This document shows positions 19,243 to 27,616 of a stretch of 64,000 bases of DNA, in pieces. This DNA comes from Mycolicibacterium lutetiense. GTDB taxonomy: Bacteria > Actinomycetota > Actinomycetes > Mycobacteriales > Mycobacteriaceae. The first letter of the stretch is position 1. The number at the start of each line of letters is the position of its first letter. Made by a program: the position numbers and the translations under genes. The stretch covers positions 3,348,001-3,412,000 of the forward strand of contig NZ_JAGIOP010000002.1 of the NCBI RefSeq assembly GCF_017876775.1, in the 5' to 3' direction. The notes beneath the pieces are model-generated. The model saw nothing but the letters and a program-made list of their open reading frames with translations, was not told the DNA's origin and made no database searches.

Positions 19243-19980
19243 TTACAGCACTTGGGACAGGAAGCGGCGCAGCCGATCTGTCTCGGCCGCTTCGAAGATC
19301 TGGTCGGGGGTACCGGACTCGACCACCGTGCCGTGATCCATGAACACCACCGAGTCGGCGGTGGAACGGGCGAAGCCCATCTCGTGGGTGACCGCCAGGA
19401 TGGTCATCCCCTCGGCGGCCAGGTCGGCGATCAGCTCCAGAATTCCCTTGACCAGTTCGGGGTCCAGCGCCGAGGTGGCCTCGTCGAAGAACATCGCCTG
19501 CGGGGCCATGGCGAGTGCACGTGCAATCGCGACCCGCTGCTGCTGGCCGCCGGAGAGCATGGCGGGGCGGACATCGGCCTTGTGCCGCAGGCCAACCCGA
19601 TCCAGCTGCTCCAGGCCTACGGCGCGGGCATGCTCGGGGCTGAGGCGCTTGAGTTTGCGCGGGCCCAGGGTGACATTGTCGAGAACGGTCTTGTGCGGGA
19701 ACAGGTTGAACTGCTGGAACACCATCCCGATGCGCTGGCGGAGCCGGTCGGGATTGTCGGCGAGCACCGAGCGTCCGTCGAGCAGGATGTCGCCGCGGTC
19801 CGGTTCGTACAGGCGGTTGAGGGTGCGCAACAGCGTCGATTTTCCGGATCCCGACGGGCCGATGATGGCCGTCGTCGTACCGGCAGGCACATCCAGGTCC
19901 ACTCCGCGCAGCACCGGGTTCGGTCCGAATGACAGATGGATGTCCGTGGCGGCCAGCGCAACTGGCGCCAGGCCCGCCAT
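19243..19980 (-). CDS. glnQ: Polar amino-acid ABC importer ATP-binding protein (GlnQ-like)
   Basis: This 245-residue ATPase has Walker A GPSGSGKST (~43-51), the Q loop FQQFNLFP, the signature LSGGQQQR, Walker B AMFFDEATSALD and the H-loop histidine in VTHEMG. All are intact. It is closest to the GlnQ/HisP group for glutamine or other polar amino acids. Its ATG at 19980 shares one base with the stop of the upstream fused permease gene (TGATG), so the two are translationally coupled and encode one importer. Specificity cannot be read from the sequence. Confidence 0.9.
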   Translation of the reverse strand: MAGLAPVALAATDIHLSFGPNPVLRGVDLDVPAGTTTAIIGPSGSGKSTLLRTLNRLYEPDRGDILLDGRSVLADNPDRLRQRIGMVFQQFNLFPHKTVLDNVTLGPRKLKRLSPEHARAVGLEQLDRVGLRHKADVRPAMLSGGQQQRVAIARALAMAPQAMFFDEATSALDPELVKGILELIADLAAEGMTILAVTHEMGFARSTADSVVFMDHGTVVESGTPDQIFEAAETDRLRRFLSQVL

Positions 19981-21752
19981 CAGATCATCTCCTGGTTGGT
20001 TGCCGCGGGCAGGGGATCCTCTTCGGCCGGGGGGCGGCCTCGGCGCAGCCGGTTGTCGACGAAGTTCACCAGATGGGTCAGCGGGATCGTGAGCAGCAGG
20101 TAGAACAGTCCGGCCGCCACCAGCGGTGACAGATTTCCGGTCTGCGCGTTGAGATCTCGGCCCACCTGGAACAGTTCGCGTTGGCTGGCCACCAGCCCGA
20201 GGAAGTACACCAGTGACGAGGCCTTGAGCAGCGAGATGAACTGGTTCATCAGCGCGGGCAATACCCGCCGGATGCCCTGGGGGATGACCACCAGACGCAT
20301 CGATGAGGGGTAGCTGAAACCCAGGGCGCGTGAGGCTTCCAGCTGCCCGGGTTCGACGCTCTGGATGCCGGAGCGGAAGATCTCCCCGACGTAGGCCGCC
20401 GCCATGAGTCCGAGCGCGGCGATGCCCAGCGGGTAGGGGCTGTTCCCGGTGAGCGATCCGACTACCGGGCCGACGCCCAGCCCGATCAGCAGGATGATCA
20501 CCACTTCGGGCAGGCCCCGGAAGATGTCGGTGTAGACGCGGGCGGGCCAGCGCAGCCATCGCGAACGCGAGATGCCGGCCACCGCCAGGACCATCCCGAG
20601 TACCAGGCCGATGACGCTGGCGCACACGGTCAGGATCAGCGTGTTGGGCAGGCCGGTGCGCAGCAGATCGGGGATGGCCTGCTTGTAGAGGTCCCAGTCC
20701 AGGAACGAGTCGGCCAGTTGTGCGAGTGTCGATTTGGGCGCGACCGGGGCTCCGGCGGCGGGTTTCTCCTTGGCGGCGGCGATCGCGGCGAAATCGGGCA
20801 GCTGGGGGACGGGTGCGGCCTTGGAGCCGGGCTTCCAGCCGGGCGGCAGGGCCCGCGGCACCCAGTCGGAATACAGCTTGGCCCAGGTGCCGTCGGCGAT
20901 GACAGCGTCCAGTCCGGAGTTGAGCGCGTCGATCAGCGGCCGGTTCTCCTCGGCCACCGCCCACGCCACGAAATTGTCCAGGCTGAAGGTGTTCTCGATG
21001 ATCTGCGCCGGGTCACCGGGCTGCACTGTGCCCGAGGCCTGCTGGGACGGTGCCACCCAGGCGTCGATCTGGCGGGTCTTGAGGCTGGCGTAGACGGTGT
21101 TGTAGTCGGGGAACTTCACCGGCTGCAGGTGCAGTGTGTCGATGACGTAGGCCTCCTGCACGGTGCCCTGCACCACGCCGATGCGCTGTCCGGCGGCGAG
21201 CTGACCGAACCCCCTGATCGGCGAACCGGCGGGCACCACGAGGGAGAAGTAGCCGAAGTCGTAGCCGTTGGTGAAGCCGACCGTGCGTCGTCGGGCGTCG
21301 GTGGTGGTGATCGAGCTGGACGCCACGTCGAATCGTCGGGAGGCGGTCTGGGCCAACAGACCGGAGAAGTCGGTGCCGACGAAGTTGATGCGCAGGCCGA
21401 GCTTGTCGGCGATGGCGCGCAGCAACTCGTTGTCGAAGCCGGTGAACTGGCCGGCTGTGTTGATGCAGATGCTGGGCGGCGCGTCCGACAGTGTCCCGAC
21501 GGTGAGGACGCCGGGGGTGCTCAGGCCGAGGTTCTCGGGGCGCACCGTGTCCAGGGGTACGACGGTGGCGGTGGTGTATTTGTCGGCGCCGGGTCCGGTG
21601 GCCGCGGCGGCCAGGTTGGTGGGCAGTGCGCTGGCGCTGTCCACCCCGGGCGGTGCGCATTGGTCGACGTCCGCCCCGGCCGGTGCCGCGCAGACCAGTC
21701 CGAACAGCATCAGGACGGTGGTCAGCAGCGCGGCCGGTCGTCTGGCGTCCAT
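19980..21752 (-). CDS. Fused substrate-binding protein/permease of a polar amino-acid ABC importer
   Basis: This 590-residue protein combines two usually separate components. After a signal-anchor (~5-28) comes a periplasmic-binding-protein-type domain (~80-310, with the family segments GFDNELLRAIADKLGL and FDVASSSITTTDARR). An Ala/Pro linker is followed by a HisM/GlnP-type permease (~365-570) with the EAA-like loop ASRALGFSYPSSMRLVVIPQ. ATG 21752 is chosen for an AGG about 9 bases upstream; a TTG at 21761 is an alternative. With GlnQ downstream it makes a complete two-gene importer, likely a homodimer. No equivalent lies here in M. tuberculosis. Confidence 0.88.
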   Translation of the reverse strand: MDARRPAALLTTVLMLFGLVCAAPAGADVDQCAPPGVDSASALPTNLAAAATGPGADKYTTATVVPLDTVRPENLGLSTPGVLTVGTLSDAPPSICINTAGQFTGFDNELLRAIADKLGLRINFVGTDFSGLLAQTASRRFDVASSSITTTDARRRTVGFTNGYDFGYFSLVVPAGSPIRGFGQLAAGQRIGVVQGTVQEAYVIDTLHLQPVKFPDYNTVYASLKTRQIDAWVAPSQQASGTVQPGDPAQIIENTFSLDNFVAWAVAEENRPLIDALNSGLDAVIADGTWAKLYSDWVPRALPPGWKPGSKAAPVPQLPDFAAIAAAKEKPAAGAPVAPKSTLAQLADSFLDWDLYKQAIPDLLRTGLPNTLILTVCASVIGLVLGMVLAVAGISRSRWLRWPARVYTDIFRGLPEVVIILLIGLGVGPVVGSLTGNSPYPLGIAALGLMAAAYVGEIFRSGIQSVEPGQLEASRALGFSYPSSMRLVVIPQGIRRVLPALMNQFISLLKASSLVYFLGLVASQRELFQVGRDLNAQTGNLSPLVAAGLFYLLLTIPLTHLVNFVDNRLRRGRPPAEEDPLPAATNQEMI

Positions 21753-21797
21753 CTGATGCAACCTAGTGGGAGGGCGCCAGGTGATGAGCCGTTCCGC

Positions 21798-22463
21798 TCA
21801 ATGGGACCGCAAGTCGCCGAGCACTCCGCGCCGAGTCAGCTCACCGATCATGACCTGAGCCATCCGTTCGGAGCGCTCGATGCAGGCCAGGCGGGCGCCC
21901 TCGGGGTCCCGGGCGTGGATGGCCGCGGTCTCGGCTTCGTAGCTGGGCAGGAACTCGGCCTTGGCTTTCGGATAGTTCGTCCAGAATTCCGAGGGGGCGA
22001 AGCTTTTGCCGGCCCGGATGGTGGCGTGCAGGCGTGGTCCGGCGTACTCGTCGTTGATCGCGTCGCGGTACACCCAGCACTCCTCCTGGAACGTCTTGAC
22101 ATCCTTTGCTGTGCGCATTACTCGCAACGAGTCGTCTAAGCGTGCCAAAATTCGCGGAGTGGGGCTGGCTGCGCAGCGAGCAGCGGCGATGCCATTAAGC
22201 GTCCCGTACAACTCGTGGTGTTCGGCGACGGTCGCCTCATCGAACCGCGCGACGAAGGCGCCACGGTGATATCGCGTCGAGAGAATGCCGTCGTGTTCGA
22301 GCTGAACCACGGCTTCCTGGATCGGAACGCGGCTAATCCCGAGGTCGCGGACGATCTCGTTGCGGTCGATGCGGTCACCGGATCGGAGCTTGCCCGTCAT
22401 CACCAGGTTGATGATGTGCGTGACGACCTGATCCTTTTCCTTCACCCCGTAGTTCTTCGGCAC
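21798..22463 (-). CDS. GntR family transcriptional regulator (Rv0043c-like)
   Basis: This 221-residue regulator has an N-terminal winged helix (~8-75, with [20 protein letters not shown] and GAFVARF) and a C-terminal all-helical FCD-type domain ([14 protein letters not shown], acidic and histidine residues that may hold metal). It matches Rv0043c in place. Start is GTG at 22463 with GGGGGAG ten bases upstream. It lies 45 bp upstream of the importer genes on the same strand, so it may be cotranscribed with and control them. Confidence 0.87.
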   Translation of the reverse strand: MPKNYGVKEKDQVVTHIINLVMTGKLRSGDRIDRNEIVRDLGISRVPIQEAVVQLEHDGILSTRYHRGAFVARFDEATVAEHHELYGTLNGIAAARCAASPTPRILARLDDSLRVMRTAKDVKTFQEECWVYRDAINDEYAGPRLHATIRAGKSFAPSEFWTNYPKAKAEFLPSYEAETAAIHARDPEGARLACIERSERMAQVMIGELTRRGVLGDLRSH

Positions 22464-22544
22464 CGTTGCGTATCTCCCCCCGAGCGGTTGTCTGCGTCAG
22501 TTTTCTCACGGCCCCCCCGGATCGGTGACGCAGGTCCTCTCAGC

Positions 22545-23351
22545 TTACCCTCTCGACTTTGCGTTGCGCCCGTCGCGCCACCGACACAGGGCCTCGGCAG
22601 CGGTCAGGTCGTAGTCGGGCCCGTTGACTCCGATGGTGACGATGCTGACCCCCAGATCCGCCAGCGCATCGGCCTCGGCGAGCATGGCGTCCAGACCGCC
22701 CGCCTCCTGCACGCCGGCCGAGCGCTGCACGGTCAACGGATCGCGGTCTGTGGCGTCGCAGTGATCGGCGAGCACCTCTGCCTTGCCCGGGTAGGTGTTG
22801 CGGTCGACGAATGCGTGCCAGATATCGGCATGTTCGGCCACCAGGCGCAGGGTCTTGCGTTCACCCTGTCCGCCGATGAGGATCGGGATCTTGCGAGTGG
22901 GTGCCGGGTTGAGCTTGGCGAGCCGCGCCTCGATCCGCGGCAGCGCCTGGGCCAGATCGTCCAGCCGGCTGCCCGCGGTGCCGAAATCGTACCCGTACTC
23001 GTCGTAATCCTTTTGCTTCCAACCACTTCCGATTCCGAGGATGAGCCGGCCGTCAGAGATGTGGTCGACGGTGCGGGCCATGTCGGCCAGCAGCTCGGGA
23101 TTGCGGTAGGAGTTGCAGCTGACCAGTGCGCCGATTTCGATGCGGGAGGTCTGCTCGGCCCAGGCGCCGAGCATCGTCCAGCATTCGTAGTGCGCGCCGT
23201 CGGGATCGCCGTAGAGCGGGAAGAAGTGGTCCCAGTTGAAGGCGATGTCGACGCCGATGTCCTCGCAGCGGCGCACTGCGTCGCGGATGTGGCCGTAGGT
23301 GGGGGAGTGCTGTGGCTGTAGTTGTACGCCGATGCGGAGGGGATGGCTCAT
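22545..23351 (-). CDS. LLM class F420-dependent oxidoreductase (Rv0044c-like)
   Basis: This 268-residue luciferase-like (TIM-barrel) protein is of the F420-dependent type. RIGVQLQPQ opens strand 1, DIAFNWDHFFPLYGD follows, and GRLILGIGSGW KQKDYDEYG near residue 105 is the typical cofactor-phosphate region. Mycobacteria hold many such enzymes and the substrate of this one is unknown. It corresponds to Rv0044c. ATG at 23351 is preceded by TACCCT 6 nt upstream. The esterase gene lies 38 bp upstream on the same strand. Confidence 0.87.
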   Translation of the reverse strand: MSHPLRIGVQLQPQHSPTYGHIRDAVRRCEDIGVDIAFNWDHFFPLYGDPDGAHYECWTMLGAWAEQTSRIEIGALVSCNSYRNPELLADMARTVDHISDGRLILGIGSGWKQKDYDEYGYDFGTAGSRLDDLAQALPRIEARLAKLNPAPTRKIPILIGGQGERKTLRLVAEHADIWHAFVDRNTYPGKAEVLADHCDATDRDPLTVQRSAGVQEAGGLDAMLAEADALADLGVSIVTIGVNGPDYDLTAAEALCRWRDGRNAKSRG

Positions 23352-23357
23352 TTTCTG

Positions 23358-23363
23358 AGGGTA
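23358..23363 (-). promoter_or_regulatory. -10 hexamer TACCCT for the LLM oxidoreductase gene (leaderless)
   Basis: TACCCT on the reverse strand ends 6 nt before the ATG at 23351, with no ribosome binding site between. Confidence 0.4.
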
Positions 23364-23389
23364 CTCACGGGTGGTTCACCACCCCGGTC

Positions 23390-24307
23390 TTACTGCGGGG
23401 GCGGGGCGTCGAGGATCGCGCGCAGCAGTTGTACGAGTGCGGCCGGCTGATCGCCCTGCACCGAGTGGCCGGAGTCGGCGACGACGTGGGTGCGCTGAAA
23501 GCCCGGTGCGCTAGTTGCGAACGTCTCGGCGTCCTCGTCGTTGACGAAATAGGAGTTGGCGCCGCGGATCAGGGTGGTGGGCATGGTGATCGCGGGAACG
23601 TCGTCCCACAGCCCGTCAAACCCGTCGCCCTTGCGGAACGTGTCGTACCGCCACGTCCAGGTGCCGTCGTCGAGCTGCTTGGAGTTATGGAACACGCCGC
23701 GCCGCAATGAGTTCCGGTCCCGGTGGGGCGATGCGGCCACGGCAGTGTCCAACATCGCCTCGAAACTGGGGAAGCTGCGGTCACCCTTGACCAACGCGAC
23801 GGCACCCAGCTGGGCCTTGGTCATCTGCTCATGTCGCTCGGGTGCCGACGGCGTGACGTCGACCAGAACCAGCTCGGGCACCAAGGCCGGTTCGGTCGCC
23901 GCGATCCGCAGTGCGGTCAATCCGCCCAGGGACATGCCGACCACCAGTCGCGGATCGGGAGCGTGGGTCTGGAGAACCGGGATCAGGCTTGCCGCATTGA
24001 GTTTCGGGCCGTAGTCGCCGTCCTCGCGCCAGGCTGAACGGCCGTGACCGGGGAGATCGACGGCCAGCGCTGGTTCACCGAGCCCGAGGATGACGGTGTC
24101 CCAGGTGTGGGCGTTCTGGCCACCGCCGTGCAGGAACACGATGCGCGGGGCGGCGGTGCCGAACTTCAGCGCGCTGATCGGCCCCTGCTCGATGCGCTCG
24201 ACCCGCGGCAGTGGGGCACTCGCCCCGATCTGTTCGGCGTTCTCGTCGAGGAGCCCGAACTCGTTGAGCGTGAGCAGTTCGTCATCGGAGATCTGGGGCT
24301 TGGCCAC
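23390..24307 (-). CDS. Alpha/beta hydrolase, esterase (Rv0045c-like)
   Basis: This 305-residue alpha/beta-hydrolase has the nucleophile elbow GMSLGG with Ser126, the oxyanion segment HGGGQNAHTW near residue 56, and a C-terminal catalytic His in VVADSGHSVQGDQP. It is orthologous in position and sequence to Rv0045c, an esterase of known structure with unclear natural substrate. GTG at 24307 has TAGGGT ending 6 nt upstream. It stands between ino1, whose terminator hairpin lies just upstream, and the LLM oxidoreductase gene. Confidence 0.88.
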   Translation of the reverse strand: MAKPQISDDELLTLNEFGLLDENAEQIGASAPLPRVERIEQGPISALKFGTAAPRIVFLHGGGQNAHTWDTVILGLGEPALAVDLPGHGRSAWREDGDYGPKLNAASLIPVLQTHAPDPRLVVGMSLGGLTALRIAATEPALVPELVLVDVTPSAPERHEQMTKAQLGAVALVKGDRSFPSFEAMLDTAVAASPHRDRNSLRRGVFHNSKQLDDGTWTWRYDTFRKGDGFDGLWDDVPAITMPTTLIRGANSYFVNDEDAETFATSAPGFQRTHVVADSGHSVQGDQPAALVQLLRAILDAPPPQ

Positions 24308-24313
24308 CCCCGG

Positions 24314-24319
24314 ACCCTA
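24314..24319 (-). promoter_or_regulatory. -10 hexamer TAGGGT for the esterase gene (leaderless)
   Basis: TAGGGT on the reverse strand ends 6 nt before the GTG at 24307, immediately after the ino1 terminator hairpin. Confidence 0.4.
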
Positions 24320-24330
24320 ACCCGGAAACG

Positions 24331-24383
24331 ACTCTGCGCCCAGGGCGTAGGTGTGCGGGAAGCACACGCCCTGGGCGCAGAGT
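24331..24383 (-). terminator. Terminator hairpin after ino1
   Basis: ACTCTGCGCCCAGGGC (24331-24346) pairs exactly with the right end of the element (24368-24383), and GTGTGC pairs with GCACAC inside, leaving a 4-nt GTAG bulge and a short loop. It begins 8 bases after the ino1 stop. The outer arm shares GACTCTGCG with the hairpin at 9310. Confidence 0.65.
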
Positions 24384-24390
24384 GAAAACG

Positions 24391-25482
24391 CTAGCCCTCG
24401 ATGAAGGTTTCCAGCTCGATGCGGGCGATGTCATCCGCGATCTGCTTCGGCGGGCTCTTCATCAGGTAGGCAGACGCGGCCTCGACGGGGCCACCGACGC
24501 CGCGGTCCTTGGCGATCTTGGCGGCGCGCACCGCGTCGATGATCACACCGGCCGAGTTCGGCGAGTCCCACACCTCGAGCTTGTACTCCAGGTTCAGCGG
24601 CACGTCACCGAAGGCACGGCCTTCCAGGCGCACGTAGGCCCACTTGCGGTCGTCGAGCCACGCGACGTGATCGGACGGGCCGATGTGGACGTTCTTGTCC
24701 TCGACCTTGCCGGCCAGCGAGCCGGTCAGGTTGGAGGTCACTGCCTGGGTCTTGGAGACCTTCTTGGACTCCAGGCGTGAGCGCTCCAGCATGTTCAGGA
24801 AGTCCATGTTGCCGCCGACGTTGAGCTGGTAGGTGCGGTCCAGCGTGACGCCGCGATCCTCGAACAGCTTGGCCATGACGCGGTGGGTGATGGTCGCGCC
24901 GACCTGGCTCTTGATGTCGTCACCGATGATCGGGACGCCGGCGTCCTCGAACTTCTTGGCCCACACCGGGTCGGAGGCGATGAACACCGGCAGCGCGTTG
25001 ACGAAGGCCACGCCGGCGTCGATGCAGCACTGGGCGTAGAACTTGTCGGCCTCTTCGGAGCCCACCGGAAGGTAGGAGACCAGGACGTCGACCTTGGCGT
25101 CCTTGAGCGCCTTGACCACGTCGACGGGCTCGAAGTCGGAGATCTCGATGGTGTCGGCGTAGTACTTGCCGATGCCGTCGAGCGTCGGACCGCGCTGCAC
25201 CGTCACGTTGGTCGGCGGCACGTCGGCGATCTTGATGGTGTTGTTTTCGGAGGCGAAGATGGCCTCCGACAGGTCGAAGCCGACCTTCTTGGCGTCCACG
25301 TCGAACGCGGCCACGAACTTCACGTCACGCACGTGGTAAGGGCCGAACTTCACGTGCATCAGGCCCGGCACGGTCGTGTTCTCATCGGCGTTGTGGTAAT
25401 ACTGCACGCCCTGGACCAGGGACGATGCGCAGTTACCGACGCCGACAATGGCGACCCGGATTTCTCCTGCGTGCTCAGACAT
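24391..25482 (-). CDS. ino1: Inositol-3-phosphate synthase
   Basis: This 363-residue cytosolic enzyme converts glucose 6-phosphate to 1L-myo-inositol 1-phosphate with NAD+ as cofactor. It feeds phosphatidylinositol, PIMs and mycothiol. The NAD-binding motif [13 protein letters not shown] is at residues 13-25; the actinobacterial-type active-site region includes [15 protein letters not shown] and [11 protein letters not shown]. Length and sequence match Rv0046c. ATG at 25482 has AAGGAGAT directly upstream. The PadR gene lies 57 bp upstream on the same strand, as in M. tuberculosis. Confidence 0.96.
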   Translation of the reverse strand: MSEHAGEIRVAIVGVGNCASSLVQGVQYYHNADENTTVPGLMHVKFGPYHVRDVKFVAAFDVDAKKVGFDLSEAIFASENNTIKIADVPPTNVTVQRGPTLDGIGKYYADTIEISDFEPVDVVKALKDAKVDVLVSYLPVGSEEADKFYAQCCIDAGVAFVNALPVFIASDPVWAKKFEDAGVPIIGDDIKSQVGATITHRVMAKLFEDRGVTLDRTYQLNVGGNMDFLNMLERSRLESKKVSKTQAVTSNLTGSLAGKVEDKNVHIGPSDHVAWLDDRKWAYVRLEGRAFGDVPLNLEYKLEVWDSPNSAGVIIDAVRAAKIAKDRGVGGPVEAASAYLMKSPPKQIADDIARIELETFIEG

Positions 25483-25539
25483 GGACGATCTCCTTACTCG
25501 TTCTGTGTGCTCGGCCTGGGGCCTTGTGCGGGTCTGTGC

Positions 25540-26085
25540 TCATATGTTTTCCGAGCGCCCCTGGGCCGTACGTTCGGCCGCGATCAACTCGTTGAGCCAT
25601 TTCACTTCTCGTTCGCTGGACTCCAGGCCCAGCTGGTGCAGCTGACGGGTGTAGCGGTCGAATGAACTGCTGGCCCGCGCAACGGCGTCACGCAGACCTT
25701 CCCGACGTTCCTCCACCTGGCGACGCCGCCCCTCCAGGATTCGCATCCGGGCCTCGGCCGGGGTGCGGTTGAAGAAGGCCAGGTGGACACCGAACCCGTC
25801 GTCGGAGAAGTTCTGTGGCCCCGTGTCGGCGACCAACTCGGTGAACCGCTGCTTGCCGGCATCCGTCATCTGATACACCCGCCGAGCGCGACGCACCTTG
25901 GTCGGTCCCAAGGGTGCGGCGTCCTCGACGATCAGGCCGTCGGCCTGCATGCGACGTAATGCCGGGTAGAGCGACCCATACGAGAACGCCCTGAACGCCC
26001 CCAACAGACCCGTCAATCGCTTGCGCAGCTCATAGCCGTGCATGGGTGACTCGAGCAAAAGGCCCAGGACTGCGAGCTCCAGCAT
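25540..26085 (-). CDS. PadR family transcriptional regulator (Rv0047c-like)
   Basis: This 181-residue PadR-like winged-helix regulator has LELAVLGLLLESPMHGYELR at the N-terminus, FSYGSLYPALRRMQADGLI as the recognition helix, the wing VRRARRVYQMTDAGKQ and a C-terminal coiled dimerisation region. It corresponds to Rv0047c and lies directly upstream of ino1, so inositol synthesis is an obvious candidate target. The ATG at 26085 is chosen over a GTG at 26094 because AGGGG lies 8 bases upstream of it. AT-rich bases 26150-26180 upstream are a likely promoter region. Confidence 0.88.
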   Translation of the reverse strand: MLELAVLGLLLESPMHGYELRKRLTGLLGAFRAFSYGSLYPALRRMQADGLIVEDAAPLGPTKVRRARRVYQMTDAGKQRFTELVADTGPQNFSDDGFGVHLAFFNRTPAEARMRILEGRRRQVEERREGLRDAVARASSSFDRYTRQLHQLGLESSEREVKWLNELIAAERTAQGRSENI

Positions 26086-26253
26086 CGAAAACACCCCTTT
26101 CGACAGATCAGATGGAATTGATCGCTACGACGGATCAACACCTCGCCAAACTGTATCGCGCCGATATATTAGGCGCCAAGTGAATGCCGCGATTGTCACG
26201 CTGGAGTGGCTGCCGGCGCCGAGGGTCACGCCCGCGTGACGGGCGCCGCCGGC

Positions 26254-27123
26254 TCACCTGCTGTGGCGGTACATCCCCTTGACGGTGCCGTCGGGGTACA
26301 GGTCGATGTTCCCGCCGCCGAAGTCGCTGGTGACGATGACAGCGATGTTGACGGCCTCAGGAGTCGAGGGATCCTCGGACGGCGTGATGCGCAGCCAGGC
26401 GCTCTTCACGTCGCCGCGTTTGGTGTTGAGCGTGTCGGGCGCGCCGCGGAGAACGGCGAGTGCCTTCTCGTGGTCGAACGCCGCGAGGTCGACGAGGCGG
26501 TCTTCGTCGCGGAGGGTGTCCGGTGAGCCTGGATCACCCCAGCCACCGGTGTACCGGTAGTAGACCTTCTGACGGCTGTCCTGCGGGTTCGGTCGGTAGA
26601 GCATGGCCGAGTCGGGGTCGATGTGCAGCTCATAGCCCGTGGTGTTGCCGAACTTCTGGCGCATCTGCTCGAACAGGCCCTTGACCCCGTTCAGTGATTG
26701 CAGCTGGGTCGGCGGGGTCAGCACCACCGGGTCGATGCCGTCCGGCACCGCCCCTGGGTCGGGGTTGAAACTCAACGGTGAGGCGGTGTTTCCGTACAGG
26801 CCCCAGCCGATGCCGATGCCGAGCACGACCAGTACGGCGGCCGACGCCAGTCGCAGCCCCCATCCGGGACCGCCGGGCTTGCGAATGCCCGGCAGGCGGG
26901 GCTTGGTCAGCGTCGGCATCTTCACCGACGCATTGGCGTTCTGCAGATCCTCGACCAGGCGGGCCAGGTCCCCCAGGGTGGTGGCGTTGGTGGCCGCCGA
27001 CACCCGTTGGCGGTGTTCTTCCATGGACAACTGGCCTTCGCCGAGCGCATTGTCGAGCACCTTGCAGGTGTCGTTGCGATCGCTGTCCCTGGCCCGGGTG
27101 TTCGAGGTCTGTCGAGTTGCCAC
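26254..27123 (-). CDS. DUF1707 membrane protein (Rv0048c-like)
   Basis: This 289-residue protein has an N-terminal DUF1707 domain (~10-60: DSDRNDTCKVLDNALGEG, SMEEHRQRV), a basic linker, and one membrane helix (ASAAVLVVLGIGIGWGLYG, ~108-126). An extracytoplasmic domain of ~160 residues follows, rich in Asp and Tyr with a VYYRYTGGWGDPGSP stretch. It matches Rv0048c; the function is unknown. Start is GTG at 27123. The gene is divergent from the Rv0049-ponA1 operon, and the 70-bp gap between them holds a palindrome that could control both. Confidence 0.82.
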   Translation of the reverse strand: MATRQTSNTRARDSDRNDTCKVLDNALGEGQLSMEEHRQRVSAATNATTLGDLARLVEDLQNANASVKMPTLTKPRLPGIRKPGGPGWGLRLASAAVLVVLGIGIGWGLYGNTASPLSFNPDPGAVPDGIDPVVLTPPTQLQSLNGVKGLFEQMRQKFGNTTGYELHIDPDSAMLYRPNPQDSRQKVYYRYTGGWGDPGSPDTLRDEDRLVDLAAFDHEKALAVLRGAPDTLNTKRGDVKSAWLRITPSEDPSTPEAVNIAVIVTSDFGGGNIDLYPDGTVKGMYRHSR

Positions 27124-27140
27124 GGGACATGATCGTAGGA

Positions 27141-27159
27141 GGTGTGACGCGGTCACGCC
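27141..27159. promoter_or_regulatory. Palindrome in the Rv0048c/Rv0049 divergent region
   Basis: GGTGTGAC (27141-27148) and GTCACGCC (27152-27159) are inverted repeats with one mismatch around a 3-bp centre. It lies 18 bases upstream of the DUF1707 start and 22 bases before the -10 of the forward operon. It resembles a cAMP-receptor site (TGTGA..TCAC) but the spacer is one base short. Confidence 0.4.
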
Positions 27160-27180
27160 TCGGTCCCGAGGGGGTCGACG

Positions 27181-27186
27181 TACTCT
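27181..27186 (+). promoter_or_regulatory. -10 hexamer TACTCT for the Rv0049-ponA1 operon (leaderless)
   Basis: TACTCT ends 7 nt before the GTG at 27194 and no ribosome binding site intervenes, so the operon mRNA likely begins at the GTG. Confidence 0.5.
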
Positions 27187-27193
27187 GGTCATC

Positions 27194-27616
27194 GTGCGAT
27201 TGCAGAGACAGGTGGTGGATTACGCGCTTCGGCGGCGGTCCCTGCTGGCTGAGGTCTATTCGGGGCGCACCGGCGTCTCGGAGGTCTGTGATGCCAACCC
27301 GTACCTGCTGCGCGCGGCAAAGTTTCACGGCAAGCAAAGTTCGGTGATGTGTCCGATCTGCCGTAAAGAGCAGCTCACGCTGGTGTCGTGGGTTTTCGGT
27401 GATCATCTGGGCCCGGTATCGGGCTCGGCGCGCACCGCGGAGGAGCTGGTGATGTTGGCAACTCGTTACGACGAGTTCGCAGTCCATGTGGTTGAGGTAT
27501 GCCGCACCTGCAGTTGGAACCATCTGGTCAAGTCATATGTCCTGGGCGCGCCTCGGCCGCCGAAGGCACGTGGCACTCGAGGCACGCGCAAATCGGCGCG
27601 CACCGCCAGTGAATAG
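27194..27616 (+). CDS. DUF5318 family zinc-ribbon-like protein (Rv0049-like)
   Basis: This 140-residue protein has two CxxC pairs (CPIC around residue 50 and CRTC around 103) that could bind one zinc ion. Its well-conserved core matches Rv0049 (DYALRRRSLLAEVYSGRTG). No enzymatic motif is seen. GTG at 27194 is supported by the -10 hexamer 7 nt upstream and by conservation from the next residues on. The stop overlaps the ponA1 start by 8 bases, so it is coupled to the main peptidoglycan synthase and may influence its expression or regulation. Confidence 0.85.
   Translation: MRLQRQVVDYALRRRSLLAEVYSGRTGVSEVCDANPYLLRAAKFHGKQSSVMCPICRKEQLTLVSWVFGDHLGPVSGSARTAEELVMLATRYDEFAVHVVEVCRTCSWNHLVKSYVLGAPRPPKARGTRGTRKSARTASE

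Noticed and set aside
27141..27159. Canonical CRP site
   Set aside because: The half-sites TGTGA/TCAC are 5 rather than 6 bases apart, so it is listed only as a palindrome.
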